Assembly (NCBI GenBank): GCA_032622095.1
Contig: CP136061.1
Span: 96,035,345 to 96,099,344 of the forward strand
DNA: 64,000 nucleotides
Source: Siphonodentalium dalli
Taxonomy: Eukaryota; Mollusca; Scaphopoda; Gadilida; Siphonodentaliidae
Reading direction: 5' to 3'
Positions within the stretch are counted from its first letter, which is position 1. Every line of letters starts with the position of its first letter. Below are positions 11,401 to 23,322 of this stretch, in pieces. Position numbers and translations under genes: made by a program. Under the pieces are notes generated by a model that was given only the letters and a program-made list of their open reading frames with translations, did no database searches and was not told the DNA's origin.

Positions 11401-12154
11401 TTTTGTTTCCGACCCCCCCCCCTGTCTGCGATCTTTCCAGTGTAACCGACCACGTCTTGGTAATCAGAGGATATTACTTACAATGACAGCCCGCGGTAAC
11501 ATCATTACTCATAATATTGAGGGCATATAGAAAAATAATAAGTGATTACCGATTGGAGCCATATTTGGACATAGTAAACAAATATTGAAATAAGACAGAT
11601 ATTCAGTAAATTGCGGATTAGCAATCATACTCTAGAAATTGAAAAAGGGCGTCATATACCACCGAAGATTCCTGTAGACAAGAGAATATGAAGAAAGTGT
11701 GGATTGGAAACGGAAACCGAGGAACATTAAATTTTAAGGTGTCCTATTTACAAAAGCATTCGTCTCCGTTTCTTTGACGAAACAAATAAAGTAAATCATA
11801 AGTTTACTAATATGACTGATACACACAAATTCATGTTCGTACTGCGAAATGATAAAACATAAACGTGCGATATCATTGGTATCAAGGTCCGTCTCTTCTC
11901 CCCAAAAAGTGTGAAACACCAGATTTACAAGATTTATTCTGATTAAAATAGTGTATAGTTATTGTTTCATATATATATTTATTGTTATTTGTGTTGTGAC
12001 ATCGGCTCCGTGTGGGTGTAATTTTCAATAAACTTATATTATCTTACCAGGTTGCATGCTTGGGCCGAAATAACCAAGTGCCGAACACCTAGGTGCCGAA
12101 ACGTCCTGAAAGGCAGGTGCCGAAACGTCCTGCACCATGCATATATGAAAGAGT
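11401..12154. other. Unassigned sequence with short tandem repeat
   Basis: A 24-bp duplication (AGGTGCCGAAACGTCCTG twice, 12086-12132) sits at the right side. A third partial GTGCCGAACACC lies just before it. Nothing else is recognised. Confidence 0.45.
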
Positions 12155-12505
12155 TAATTAACGCCACCGGTGTATACTGTTGGCCAAATTATAGAAATCC
12201 ATAGTCCTATGTAGGTTTTATAAATAGATAATTTGTTTTTCCGGTTATTTTGGGACGCGTTAAAGTTGTACTGCGACCCCGAGTCCGGTAAAAGCTGTAG
12301 TTGGAATGTCCAAGTTCGTGAAAGTTCTATTGACTATGCCGATGATTTGAGAAGCTTTATTGTTTTAGAATATAGAAAAGCTAATCTGGCCGTGTCAAAT
12401 TGAGCTATAGCGATGGGATATCTCGCAGGACAACACATTTCGGGTTTTCGTGGGGTGTGTATTCGCTGGATGTCTTATATAGTTGCAGTATATACAGTAA
12501 CTACA
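12155..12505 (-). repeat. Dispersed repeat K, copy 1
   Basis: Read in reverse, this matches 19078-19640: GTGTATACTGGTGG-like, TATAAATAGATAATTTGTTT, GAGCTATAGCGATGGGATAT and CACATTTCGGGTTTTCG tracts occur in the same order. The copy at 19 kb carries about 270 bp of extra or diverged sequence in the middle. A third partial copy lies at 62700-62875. No ends or target duplications were found. Confidence 0.65.
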
Positions 12506-12803
12506 TGTATTATTTAACGGAATTCTGAGGCGGTGCATTCATGTAACCAATATATTTTATATTATAATTTATATTTATGGCTAATAATATGATCTTGGTG
12601 GCGTTACCATTTCTGACTATGGTTTTCTTGTAGAGTGGTGTACGGTTTTTATCCTCGAGTGGGATGCGGAGGATTATTTTTACGAGTGAAATAGACCTCC
12701 CATCTCACGAGAGAACAACTGTACGCTGCTCAGAACAGTTAACTGTTTTGTTTATATGTCCGATAGCAGTTTGTTACGACCCTAACCACACTGGAACACA
12801 TAT
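12506..12803. other. Unassigned sequence
   Basis: No gene or repeat is recognised between repeat K and the A element. Confidence 0.4.
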
Positions 12804-13203
12804 TTAACCCTTTACCCAACAAACCGGCCAAAACCGGCCAAATAAAGCTTCAACAGCCTAAAATATCTTCGGTCTGTCTCAATAGAACCATACAAATATG
12901 GGTATCATTGGAACCGGCTCATTGACCACATTGTGATGGTTACAGTTATGCCCTGTGCCAATGCATTCTCTTATATATGCGAGTCGACCATAGGTCGCCT
13001 CGCATATAAAAGAGAATGCATTGGCCTAAAAAAAATCTTTTTTTAACACTTTTTACCATTTTTTCTTACAATCTTTAACAATTTTATAATTTTTAATATG
13101 TTAAGCCAATGCATTCTCTTATATATGCGAGGCGACCTATGGTCGACTCGCATATATAAGAGAATGCATTGGCACAGGGCCCTTCTGTTGGGTAAAGGGT
13201 TAA
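12804..13203 (-). mobile_element. Family A TTAA MITE, copy 1
   Basis: TTAA at 12804-12807 and 13200-13203 flanks inverted ends CCCTTTACCCAACA and TGTTGGGTAAAGGG. Orientation is opposite to the copy at 24042. The inverted pair of 69-nt hairpins lies at 12957-13025 (one arm mismatch) and 13105-13173, separated by an AT-rich spacer. The other side carries the A-specific tract with AACCGGCC and ATATCTTCGGTCTG. TTAA target and CCCT start fit piggyBac-type mobilisation; the MITE encodes nothing. Confidence 0.92.
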
Positions 13204-14464
13204 AGCTAACACGTTCTTAAAGCTTCAACATCACCAGCCATTTATGTTAAATTAGCGCACGAGAATAACGGAAACAATATCACGTAATGATGATGACGCA
13301 ATGCACGCTGAGAGCAGGAAAACACATTGACATTGGAATAAAACGTTCGGTCTTCTGACAGCGGGGATACGATTGATATTTTTGACGTAAACAGTTGGTG
13401 AAAATATAATAAACGATGGTGTTGTAGTGAAAATTGCAAGGCGTCAGTATTCAGTTAGCGAACGAATGAATGTTCGGATATTATAAATTGTGCAATACCT
13501 ACACTATAGCGCCACATCTGTTCTATGGATATCTGTTGTAAATTGCTGAATATGAATAAACTAAGGACACAACAGCATCAATTTGTGAACAATTAACAAT
13601 GTCAAATGCACAATTAAATCTCTTTTATTAAATCTACCGACTGAGTTCCCGGTGCCATTCGGGGTGATTTCTTTTGTAGTCTTCCGTTTAGCGATTACGC
13701 CACCCCGACGCCGGAAGCCATCATTGCGCGCAGAGTGCCGTTAATCGGAAATCAATGCGCAGCTTTCCTATACACCCGCGGGAAATAGAGGAGCATACTT
13801 TTTAAATGTCGTTTCTCCAATTGTAGCTTTTTTTTTCATTTTGAGGATTAGCATACGAATGGGTATTCCGAGAATATATAGCTTCATTCATTTTGAGCAT
13901 TAGCATACAAATACGTATTCAGAGAACATATAGCTTTTTATATATAGCGAGTTCATTTTCAAAGCTGTCCCAGACGTTTTAAGAGACGCCATCTTCCACA
14001 GACACAACAAACATTCAACATACCTGAGATTGGAAAGAGATATGTCTGAAGGAATTCGAACCTTCCAAAACCCTGCTTGAAGATTAGGTAACTCGGAACG
14101 TGCTCGCGACTCGCGAGGTTGGGATAAATAGTCCGTCATCGCTGGGAGTAGGAACACCTCTGGGAGTAGGATAACATCGTGGCGCTTCCGGGAGTGGGGA
14201 TACGATTATTATTTTGGCAGAAAAAGTTACTGAAAATATAATAAATATTAGTGTATATCTCTAGTGGAATACAAGCCGGAACTATTCTTGTTGACGTTGT
14301 CGCCAAGAAAGATGACGTACATTACGTCGATCATCCGCTTCCGGTGAACCCCCCATAATTACTGGTTATTTGTCAGACTTAAATCACAATAAAGGTAGTT
14401 ATAGTTACAACGAAGGTGACATTCATGGATTGAACTTATCTGACTGAACGGTGTAGAATAAATA
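13204..14464. other. Unassigned sequence with local duplications
   Basis: About 80 bp at 13362-13440 (GGGGATACGATTGATATTTT, then GAAAATATAATAAA) recurs diverged at 14195-14275. A 53-bp tandem pair lies at 13836-13939 (CATTTTGAGSATTAGCATAC, then GAGAAYATATAGCTT). No gene is seen. Confidence 0.5.
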
Positions 14465-14625
14465 CAGAACACAACTTGCATCATAATCTCGAATCTGTTA
14501 TCGAACTCGTTGCGGACGGCGCAAAGTTATATTTCGCTCGAACTACGCTCTCGCGAAATATATCCTTGCGCCATCCGCAATTCATTCGATAAAAGAGTCT
14601 CGATTATGATGCGCGTTGTGTTCTG
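14465..14625. repeat. Fold-back palindrome, 161 bp
   Basis: The arms CAGAACACAACTTGCATCAT (14465 on) and ATGATGCGCGTTGTGTTCTG (ending 14625) continue inward through CGAATCT/AGTCTCG-type, TGCGGAYGGCGCAA and ATATTTCGC segments with scattered mismatches. The loop is only about a dozen bases (TCGAACTACGCTC). It is non-coding, and no target duplication was identified. Confidence 0.7.
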
Positions 14626-15080
14626 TCTATGCTGCTATTGTAATGTTGTATTTAGTCGAATTCCACGTAATAGTTCAATGCCCGTGTTTACAAGACATGC
14701 GAGTCAAAAAACAAATATATACTATTATTATTGACCAAATACCATCAAATTAAGCGAACTTTACAGGACGTAAAACCTTGAAAATAATTATATTTGTTAG
14801 ATAGGTCCTGATTTTATTCAGGCATATATACTTAACACATTAAAATCCGACATTTGCACAACCATGAGCCGTTCTCAATGAACTGTTTTATTAATATATG
14901 TGTAGTTTTTTTTGCACAGACATGAAATGCACTGTTCATTATATTCCACCACGCTCTATTGTATCATACTTGACGATTTGAGTGCATAAATAATTGAACT
15001 GAATTTTGCAGTTGTAAGCCTTCTTTGCAGTTGTAAGCCTTCACGAAGTTGCTGTAGACAAGTTGACAATAGCGTCGGGA
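14626..15080. other. Unassigned sequence
   Basis: Nothing recognised except a 20-bp direct repeat (GCAGTTGTAAGCCTTC) at 15008-15042. Confidence 0.4.
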
Positions 15081-16114
15081 CAGGGACGTGGCTGTACCAC
15101 CCCCACCAACTTTGGAAAAAAAATTCAATCGTTGGAAATGCTATGCCTGACTATACATTAGTTGCACATTTTACACCTAATGGTCTCAAATTGATCGCGG
15201 TGTCTGAATTTCAAACCAGTTATATTAGTGGGGGAATATGACCAACAACAACATAGTTTTCTACTTCTTGTCAAATGTTTGTTCTAAAATGGCCACCAGT
15301 TCTGATCAGTAACGAATTTATCAAGCTTAAAGGGGTACTGTACGCCATTTTCATTAAATTTCCGGTGATAACAACGATCTAATATCGATAATATATAGAA
15401 ACATAAGTAATTTGAGTCGTAGATGTATTCTGTAAACGCTCAGGTTAATAGGCTATCTTAAAATTTAATAATTTAAAAGTTAATAATTTGATATAAATTG
15501 AATTTATGACTGGAGCCATAAAATGGCGTCGACTAAATTACGAATTTCCGTGTACACGAAGTAATCAAATAAAGTAATTGAGGGATACTGGACTGTTAAA
15601 CCGATCGCACACACGATCGTTTAAACATTATGATGATATGGGGAGAAAACTCAAGCTACTCACTGACTAGTGACGATACAATAACTTAAATGAGAATATG
15701 GGACTAGTATGCATATAATATAACTTTAATTTGATTCATTTAGTTGAAAACTGTACAAAAATTACTCGACAACGACAATTTGTATTTTTGCATTCCGGTA
15801 AATTTGCCATCCGTAACACTACTTCGTACTCAACAGACTTTCAAATAATGGAAAAAGTGTTACCTTATTCTCCGACTCGGAGACTATAGAAACCAACAAC
15901 AACATGTTGGGTACAGTATCCCTTTAAGGGGGTTTCATGTTGGGAATTTCCAACATTTGGACATGTTTAGGTACCAGTTGAAAAGCTGGGGGGAGTGCAA
16001 ATGGATTTTCACCACCACTGGAGTTTGTCCTGATTCAAGGAGCCGGGGTGGAGAAGTTGTGCGTTTCAAGGTGGACTCTCCTCCCCAAAAGGATGCCATC
16101 TAGCTACGTCCCTG
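15081..16114. mobile_element. Family O hAT-like element with nested N
   Basis: The ends CAGGGACGTGGCT at 15081 and AGCTACGTCCCTG closing at 16114 are inverted. GCGTC lies just outside on both sides, which hints at a target duplication without proving one. CAGGG ends are typical of hAT elements. The interior holds C-rich tracts and the complete N element at 15327-15927. Related sequence occurs at 25540-25938 and 16923-17062. No transposase reading frame. Confidence 0.6.
15327..15927. mobile_element. Family N TTAA element
   Basis: TTAA at 15327-15330 and 15924-15927 borders the inverted ends AGGGGTACTGTACG and GGGTACAGTATCCCT. It lies inside O and is therefore younger than it. The 590-bp body is AT-rich and includes a second TACTGGACTGTTAAAC motif internally. 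No protein is encoded. Confidence 0.75.
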
Positions 16115-16922
16115 CGTCTAACTGAATTATAACCATGTATCTACTAGGTAGCGATCTGTATATATCACAAAGCGTATGGCTGCACACGAATCAATAGCCT
16201 ATCTATTTTGCTCTTCAATGTGTTGTCTTGCGTGCACCAATTAATTGTCTACACCAGCGGTCAATATAATACAACGTATTTAAAATAGTAATCCGTTGTT
16301 CTTTTTTTGTGAAACTTCAGCAGCGCTTGTGTACCCGAGTACTATCAAACCCGTTAGGTAACAAGAATCCGCAAAATCGGCCGATTATTTATTGTAACTA
16401 CAAATTTTGTTAAATATAAAAAAAAACTGTGGATTTGCGAGTAACAATTGACACATATAGTTCCAAAACAAGACGTGAGGGTTTCCAGGAGCACATCAAC
16501 ACATTCCAATTGTATGTTGCGGGGATGAACAATTCGACATTACAAATGCTGATTAACAATATTTAGACATTCTTGGTATCGGATTTTTTCAATAGTTTAT
16601 AATTACAGCAAACGTTTATATCCCGGTGTCGGAATATCGATTTTTCATAATTGACGTGCTGACAATGCAGGCGAATAGGTGAACGTCTTACAGTGAGACA
16701 TTTCATTAAAGCGCTATGATTCTAGACACCATTATATTATATATTCGCACATTCCATATCATTCACTTTACGTTTTGTTTAGTAGTTTTACGTTTAAAAA
16801 AAACTTTCGGTGTTGACAATTATTCCGGACCATCAGTACTAAGAAGATTTGTTGTAATATGCATATACATGTAGTAATAACAGATTAGTATAATTTAACA
16901 ATTTGTAAAAGTTTCATAGTAT
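16115..16922. other. Unassigned sequence
   Basis: AT-rich, with no gene or repeat recognised. Confidence 0.4.
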
Positions 16923-17062
16923 TGACCCCTGCAGTTCGGACTTCTCCCCACCTTGGAATTTACAACTTGACCACCCTCGCCCCTTGAATGAGAGCAAATC
17001 CCTTGCTGGTGAAATTTCATTAGTACCCCCTCACCTGGGGTTGAAACTTTTCATCTTGTCAA
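16923..17062. repeat. O-like C-rich fragment
   Basis: Tracts such as GACCCCTGCAG, ACTTCTCCCCACCTTGG and ACCCCCTCACC resemble the interior of O (16000-16090) and of the copy at 25.6 kb, but no ends are present. Confidence 0.35.
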
Positions 17063-17068
17063 AATATC

Positions 17069-17362
17069 CAACATATTCTCATGAAAATAGGTTCATATTG
17101 GACGTAAATATTCATATTGGACAATTTGATTCAGAAATAAGCCCATAATGAGCGTATATACTCGTATTCCGTTGAGCGTACGCTAGTCGTTTCGATGAAA
17201 ATGGAGATTAATAATGCCAATATGGGCGTATTTCGTATGGAATTGTCCCATATCGGACTGTTTTAAAAAACGCGTCCATAAAGAGCGTATATTGAGGTTA
17301 AATGATGTCAATTTCGCTAATTAAAATACGCCCGCTATGTGTTTATTTTAAAGAGAACAGGC
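17069..17362 (+). mobile_element. Family D element, copy 1
   Basis: The segment begins AACATATTCTCATGAAAATA and ends AGAGAACAGGC. Internal tracts TTCATATTGGAC, GCGTATATACTCG, GTTTCGATGAAAATG and CCAATATGGGCGTATTTCG are shared with the D copies at 31, 37, 39, 41 and 50 kb. The outer ends are the same as those of family C. The transposon superfamily is unknown. Confidence 0.7.
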
Positions 17363-17631
17363 CGCCGTCACCGACTGTCTGTCTTGTGTCTACAACTCCA
17401 TTAAAAGTTGATATTTTTACAAGCCAACTCAATCAAGACTAGACTCCTTCGATCCGGTACCGTGTGCTAATGATCCAATCATTTGACGGCAATTTCCAAT
17501 CGAAATCGAATGGTGTTCCTAAATACCAGTGTATGTATTGTCTTCCATTGGGAGCAATGCCCACAATGATGTTGTGTGCCTTTTCAACCTGCTTATCGTT
17601 GATGATATACTAATACAAAATAATATTTATA

Positions 17632-18424
17632 TACACTCTTATAACTAATGTGTAGAAACATCAAATGTGTAAACCCGGTTATTACACATAGAAATGTGTA
17701 GTTTTACATACACATACATTGACCAAGTGCCGTTCTACACATAATGTGTATATTTTGTTACACACAATTGTGTAAGAACGTAGAGCATGCGCATTGCGGT
17801 GCCTTCAGTTTCATAGTCTGCTTCGTGACGGCCATATTGTTTGAGTATATTTTTTGGAATACAATCTACAGCGATCGTAGACAAGGATGTAAGTTCAGAA
17901 TTCCAATTTGTGGGTTAAGTATTAATAGTATATGAGGATTTATTTGTTAAAACTTTCATGGCGATTACTGCCCTTAGACTCTTGTTATGATTGTTGTAAT
18001 AATACTAATATTATGCAATCATGCCTCGACCCTGGTTTGTTCATTCAAAGCAAAAACTCACAGTACAGAACAAAATACTACATACCACTATGCACCGTGA
18101 AAGTTTTAACATATAAATCTGCATATATCTTTAATACTATACCCACAGGTCGGACTACTGAACTTGCATTTCTTGTCTACGAACTGTATGTGTAAGAACC
18201 TACACAAAATGTGTACGGGATATGTGTTGATTTTATACACACAGTTGTGTATAAATGTGTAAAAATTTACCCATTTATGTGTAAAAATTGTTACACAATT
18301 TGTGTACGAATATGAAACTACACATATACTACACAAATATGTTTAAGATCAAAATTGAATAATGATTGTGTAGCAGGGCTACACATTTTGTGTAGAAAAC
18401 CTACACATTAGTCATAAGAGTGTA
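17632..18424. mobile_element. Family M TA-flanked element with long ends
   Basis: TA at 17632-17633 and 18423-18424 borders inverted ends CACTCTTATAACTAATGTG and CACATTAGTCATAAGAGTG. Inside both ends TGTGTA/TACACA motifs recur many times (for example TACACACAATTGTGTAAG and its relatives), giving subterminal inverted repeats over about 150 bp each side. The middle 17790-18190 is unlike the ends. TA flanks suggest Tc1/mariner-type origin; no transposase is visible. Confidence 0.75.
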
Positions 18425-18626
18425 GCGCTTTATTGGTGAGAGCTGATACCCACTCCCGCCCGCATTGTTCTTAGCCTCCCGTCGCATATCCAGCAGTTTT
18501 CTGGCTTCGTTGCGTCTGTCAGAAATCTATAACGTGGGACATCTGGACCGTCTGGTCTAAAGTAGTGTATTTATGCGTGTGAGTGTGAGTTTCACACGGG
18601 GACCAAGTAAGTACAAGAAAATCAAT

Positions 18627-19640
18627 GTCAGAAATGGTAACGCGCTCAAGATCATATATTATATACCCATGATTGTAATTATAGAATATAAAATATATTG
18701 GTTTCGCGAATGACCAACTCAGAATTCCGTTAAAATAACAATAACAACCAGCACCCAATTAACGAACAGGCGACCGACTCGGCCGTCTCCGACCACAACC
18801 TCCAGTGGGCTGCAGAAAGAAAAATGTCTATCAAAGTTGAAATATAAGACTTACAAATTATCATTTTCATTTCTTTTATTTGTAATTGACATAGCTTGTC
18901 ACAAACCAAAAATCAACATTATTGACATAAACGAAATTGAAATTCCTAACTGCACCTTTTACCGGACTCGGCCTCTAGGTCGCAGTTCGACTTTTAAATC
19001 CGTCCCAAAAATTCCCATTTCTATAAATAAAACCCCCAGCGCCCAGGAAAAACAAGAATATCTACATTAGTATACACATACTGCAACTATCAAATTATCA
19101 ATCCAGCTAATACACACCCCGCGAAAACCCGAAATGTGTTGTCCTGTGAGATATCCGATCGCTATAGCTCAATTTGACACGGCAAGATTAGCCTTCCTTA
19201 CAATATCCTAAAACAACAAGACAGCAAGACGTAAGGAAAAAATAGTTTATTGTTGAATATAAAAATATAATTTGTATGAAAAAACGTTCATAGCAAATCA
19301 GTATAAATCACAGTTCATAGCAAAACAGTATGAATCACAGTTCATTGATAGAACAAACCACTATTATGATGATCGTGTCGTTATTTGTTTAAAATACGTA
19401 TCAATTGACATATACGCACACGTTCCCTCATTAAAATCAATATATTTCGAACATTTTAGGCGACCTCGGCGAATTCGGGGATCTCCGCAAATATAACTCC
19501 GCAAACAGGGACCTGCTGCGAATTATCACAACCGGAAAAAGGAAAAACCAATTATCTATTTATAAAACCTCCACAGACACACAGCTATGTAAAATTTGTC
19601 CACCAGTATACACCCGATGGGCGTTAACAAACCGCAATAC
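18627..19640 (+). repeat. Dispersed repeats L and K, copy at 19 kb
   Basis: GTCAGAAATGGTAACGCGCTC, ATCATAT and CAGAATTCCGTTAAAA tracts line up with 62298-62400. The ACCCGAAATGTGTTGTCCTG, GATATCC and CGCTATAGCTC tracts line up with 62717-62762 and, inverted, with 12400-12460. L and K are thus neighbours in both loci, suggesting one larger element. A 26-bp tandem pair (CAGTATRAATCACAGTTCAT) sits at 19298-19343. Confidence 0.6.
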
Positions 19641-19819
19641 CGTTACACGAATATTTCCGATGTTCATCAGGCAATAACTGAAGTCGACACTTCATAAAAC
19701 AAAATACGTAACATCAAGCCGATCGTGCGCGCCTATACGTCACTTCATGCCCATAGTTTTGCACGCTCTATAGCTGAGTGTTGCTATTTTGGAATTTGAA
19801 CAATATTATTATGTTACTT

Positions 19820-20193
19820 TTAAAGGCACGGGCGGCGTTCGTTGCAGAAATATTCATATTTGTTCAAATCGTCATCAACAGAAGGAATATTAAAATATAT
19901 ATAGTTTTGTTACTCTTTATTATTTCCATATCAGGAAAACAGTAACAAATAACGCTCTTTATGTTTACCATATCCGGATCTAAACAAAAGCCAGGTTCTG
20001 TAACGTTTTTTTGTTTTTGTTTACATAACAAAGGAAACACATTTGACAATAACATATACTGTTTATGCCATATATCTGATTGGTATAAGATCAAAGTCTG
20101 TCTATAGTTTACTATTATTTCTGTTTATGGTGGTTCCGACGGAGATGAATATTTTAACAGCATACCCACCGCCAACGCCGCCCGTATCTTTAA
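19820..20193 (+). mobile_element. Family E TTAA element, copy 1
   Basis: TTAA at 19820-19823 and 20190-20193 borders AGGCACGGGCGGCGTT and AACGCCGCCCGTATCT. The body contains AACGCTCTTTATGTTTACCAT, which is found inverted in the longer E copies at 23.3 and 63.5 kb. No reading frame. Confidence 0.85.
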
Positions 20194-20257
20194 TTGTTGT
20201 GGCAGTTTTGAAAAGTTGTTAATGTTCTATTAAAATGTACTGTTATACGATTATAAA

Positions 20258-20401
20258 AAATGACTTGCAGATCGATTGGGGTCATTGGTTTTGACCGGCG
20301 GGAGTAATTAAACAAAGTTCCCGTGATTCGGGATTAACTCACTTTGCTTAATTACTCTGCCGGTCAAAATCCAATGAACCCAATCGATTTGCAAGTCATT
20401 T
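20258..20401. repeat. Fold-back palindrome, 144 bp
   Basis: Arms from AAATGACTTGCAGATCGATT to AATCGATTTGCAAGTCATTT pair over about 54 bases with few mismatches. They include GGGGTCATTGG/CCAATGAACCC and TTTTGACCGGCGGGAGTAAT. The loop of about 35 bases contains CCCGTGATTCGGG, itself a small palindrome. No gene. Confidence 0.75.
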
Positions 20402-21469
20402 CTTAAGTACACGTACTATATGTGAACATCGGTCGAGTTCATTACTATTTGGAACCTAAAATGGAACGAAACTTCATATAGATAGTTATGACAGAGAAGG
20501 ATGAATAGCAAACAAGACACTGTAAGCGCAAATTAACCATCATCAATTTGTAACCAGGTGTGACACCGGGGGAGGTATCAGGGGGATCCACAGCCCCTAT
20601 CGGAGGGTTACCCCCCCCCCCAGTCCGGGAGATCTGAAGTCGTCAGCGCTCTATATATAGCTCCCTTGTGTCGGGGATCGTAGCAACTGCGTCGGGAAAT
20701 CCTTGCGCAGCCCTGTTTTAAACCAATAAATGGACATGGCTCATTCGAACCTCCAAATTTTTTCTGCATAATTTGGATGGACGGATAGAATAGGTCGATA
20801 AATTGATATACCGGCTTCATATGCTCAGAAAATCACTTGCCAAAGTCACTGCCATTTTTCAGCCATTTTCATCTGTTCCATGTCGTTCAAACGGCTGGTG
20901 TGTGTTTGGGACACAAACACCGTCTTCACAGTTGTATTTTTCATTACTTCAGTCCGTCTTTTTGGGCTACATAATTCTCGTAGAAAGGTGGTTCAAATAT
21001 TTATCGACTTATTTCGATACTGTGAAAAATTCAAAAGCTAATAAAATTATCTGTATTTTGGAGCGCAAACCGCAATGTGCCTATAAATACATGTATATAT
21101 TATCAAGAGGTTAATATTCATATTTACCAGGATATATCGGACAAAACACACATCAAAGGATCGCATTGTCAGACGGGGTGATGTCGTGGGCCTTGTTAAT
21201 AGGGCTTCAGATGAAAGGTGATATATCGATCTTTTGAAATTTCAAAATTTCATAAGTGTGAATCTGAGCATGTTTTACTGAAGGCAGTTTGTGGTAGACA
21301 TCAAATATGGTCAATCTCTTCCTAAATATGTTTTATATTGTTTCCGGGGTATATAATAATAAATATGAGTCGAAGATACCAACATGTCCGGAAAATAATT
21401 GATATTGTATGAACCCATCAACAACAATAATGTTTACTTTATTTCTAAGTGTGTCTCTAGAATTACTGT
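20402..21469. other. Unassigned sequence
   Basis: Contains short C/G runs (about 20570-20630). A 103-codon frame at 20803-21114 has no recognisable features. A TTTTGGAGCGCAAACCG tract at 21056-21072 recurs inverted near 23302-23318. Confidence 0.4.
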
Positions 21470-21700
21470 AAATTAAAAACTGTTCTGCCAGAAAGGGTTT
21501 CTTGATTGATAACAAACCATGTCGTGTCATATCGTATCGCACCGTTTGTGAGATCAAAGACATGAGCATGTGGCACATATACATGTATATATCAATCGAA
21601 GTATGTGGAGAGCTTCGTGTTCTTCTATAAAGTCGAACCCTTGATCGTACACACGTATATCCATCATGTAACAATTCCACGGAAAGCAAACAAACTACGC
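21470..21700. repeat. Segmental duplication, copy without B
   Basis: This matches 22540-22960 in the same orientation: TATCGTATCG, CATGRGCATGTGGC, ACATGTATATATCAA, CGTTCTTCTATA, AACCCTTGATC and GCAAACAAA in order. It lacks the B element present in the other copy and so gives its empty site. Confidence 0.75.
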
Positions 21701-21906
21701 AGTTTAGAAAACTACTGACTACTGACTACCCACTTATGGACCTACCCCCCCCCCACTCAACCACCAGTTCTCTACTATTGGTCTTAACACTTGCCTAACA
21801 TATATGATGAAAATACCACTTTGCACAAAACCCTGCTGCGACATTAGTTGAAACGAACAAACAATTACAGAAAATCCATCAAATGTTATATTGTGGAGTT
21901 TATGTT

Positions 21907-22340
21907 GGAGCTCCGTGGTCCAGTGGTTAGCGCGTTGGACTTGTCTTCGCTGTCAACACAGCGAGGCGAGTTCGCGGCTGGCTGGTGGTCTGTTATGAGT
22001 TTCCACACAGCAGTGGCTTGGCCGACTTGAGCGATGTGCAATTGTTGGATTGTACACTGTTTGAATCTCGCGCCAAGTTGTGACCCTTGAGCAAGGTCGC
22101 TCGTACTGTGCCTGCTTTGCACCACCCATGCATTACAAGGGTACCTGATAATGAGCAGTGAAAGATCTTGTCAGTATGGTATCCTCGCATACTCCCGGCT
22201 GTACCTCCCCATGTCCCCGGGGAGCAGTAGATGGTTACCGAATGTTCAGGCTCATCAGGGTAATAATTGTAAAACTTTGAGCGCTTTGGGCCTCATGGGA
22301 AAGGCGCTTTACAAATGCTATACAGTATTATTATTATAAC
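21907..22340 (+). mobile_element. tRNA-derived SINE, full-length
   Basis: The head resembles a tRNA gene. An A-box-like TGGTCCAGTGG lies at 21916-21926 and a B-box-like GAGTTCGCGGC near 21968, the usual internal promoter for RNA polymerase III. A body of about 300 bases follows, then a tail with GGCGCTTTACAAATGC and a TTATTATTAT run near 22328-22338. Short 3' simple repeats of this type are typical of SINEs moved by LINE enzymes. A second, split copy lies at 56225-57225. It is not a functional tRNA, because the cloverleaf is not preserved. Confidence 0.75.
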
Positions 22341-22539
22341 GCTTTACCAAATCAGCCATAACCCATATAGCAATATAAGCTCTGGAAGGCACTACACCAA
22401 GCACCATACAGTCACACAATCATGCATGCAAATATGTTCAGCTGTCATTTTGTCAACAGTTTGTATGCATAATTTGGTATTGGGAGAGCGGCTTTATAAG
22501 TCAACAAGCAAATCAAATATGTTTCAAGTCAAAACTCAA

Positions 22540-22960
22540 CAATAATATCGTATCGTATAAGATTAAATACATGGGCATGTGGCGCATACAGTAATGCCCT
22601 AAATAATCGACTCCTTAACCACAGCAGAATTATGGGTAACTTTTCAGGATTTAGTCGCAAATATGGCTTGTAGCCATTCATCGGAAAGCTCTCAGTGAGA
22701 GCTTTCCGATTAATGGCAACAAGCCATATTTCCGTGAGAGCTTTCCGATGAATGGGAACAAGCCATATTTCCGACAAAATCCTAAAAAGTTAACCATAAT
22801 AATTATTCTGCTGTGGTTAAGGATTATACAGGGCATTGCTGTACATGTATATATCAACACAGCATGTGTATAGTGCCTCGCGTTCTTCTATATTGTTAAA
22901 CCCTTGATCCTACACGCATATAAGCATCGTGTAGCAATTCTGTGGACAGCAAACAAAGCA
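22540..22960. repeat. Segmental duplication, copy carrying B
   Basis: Second copy of the segment at 21470-21700. The B element at 22587-22843 interrupts it between CATGTGGCGCATA and TACATGTATATATCAA, at the spot where the other copy is continuous. Confidence 0.75.
22587..22843. mobile_element. Family B palindromic MITE, copy 1
   Basis: TA at both edges borders CAGTAATGCCCTAAATAATC and its inverse ending GGGCATTGCTG. The whole element is one long palindrome (TAACCACAGCAGAATTATGG, TAACTTTTCAGGATTTAGTC, GGAAAGCTCTC and their complements). In this copy the tip of the arm (GAGAGCTTTCCGAT...GCCATATTTCCG) is duplicated, giving an extra 40-50 bp. CAGT ends plus TA are typical of Tc1/mariner/pogo-type elements. 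Confidence 0.88.
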
Positions 22961-23322
22961 CCATGAGTGTTTAAGAGTGGTTTGTAGGAGTGAAGCGATG
23001 AATTATTTTATGGTAGAGAACTTTATTGGACCACGTCAAGGAGGCCCCAATCACACAAGCAACCGTTGTTCATCACAGTCAATGGTGCAATATCTCTTTG
23101 ATGGGCAAACAACTTTCTAAAGTAATAACCTTGCAGCACACTCCATTATGTATTCATCGACCATTCAGCTATATGGGGCCTGCAAAAAACGTCAGCTGTT
23201 GCAGTTATAAAAACGGCCATCGAATCTATATTGGCATCATCGAGATAAAAATGAAGCCATGTCCTATCATTTAATAGCTTATCAACTTAAAGCAACATGA
23301 CGGTTTGCGCTCCAAAATACAC
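22961..23322. other. Unassigned sequence
   Basis: An 82-codon frame at 23026-23274 has no recognisable domain. No repeat was identified. Confidence 0.4.

Noticed and set aside
10928-11530. Coding exon around the GATGGCCGC and GGTGGGTGGG tracts
   Set aside because: The frame at 11273-11530 crosses the edge of a probable TIR element and contains G-runs and C-runs; no conserved motif.
21907-21985. A tRNA gene
   Set aside because: The A-box and B-box are recognisable but the stems do not pair well and a SINE body follows, so it is a SINE head and not a functional tRNA.
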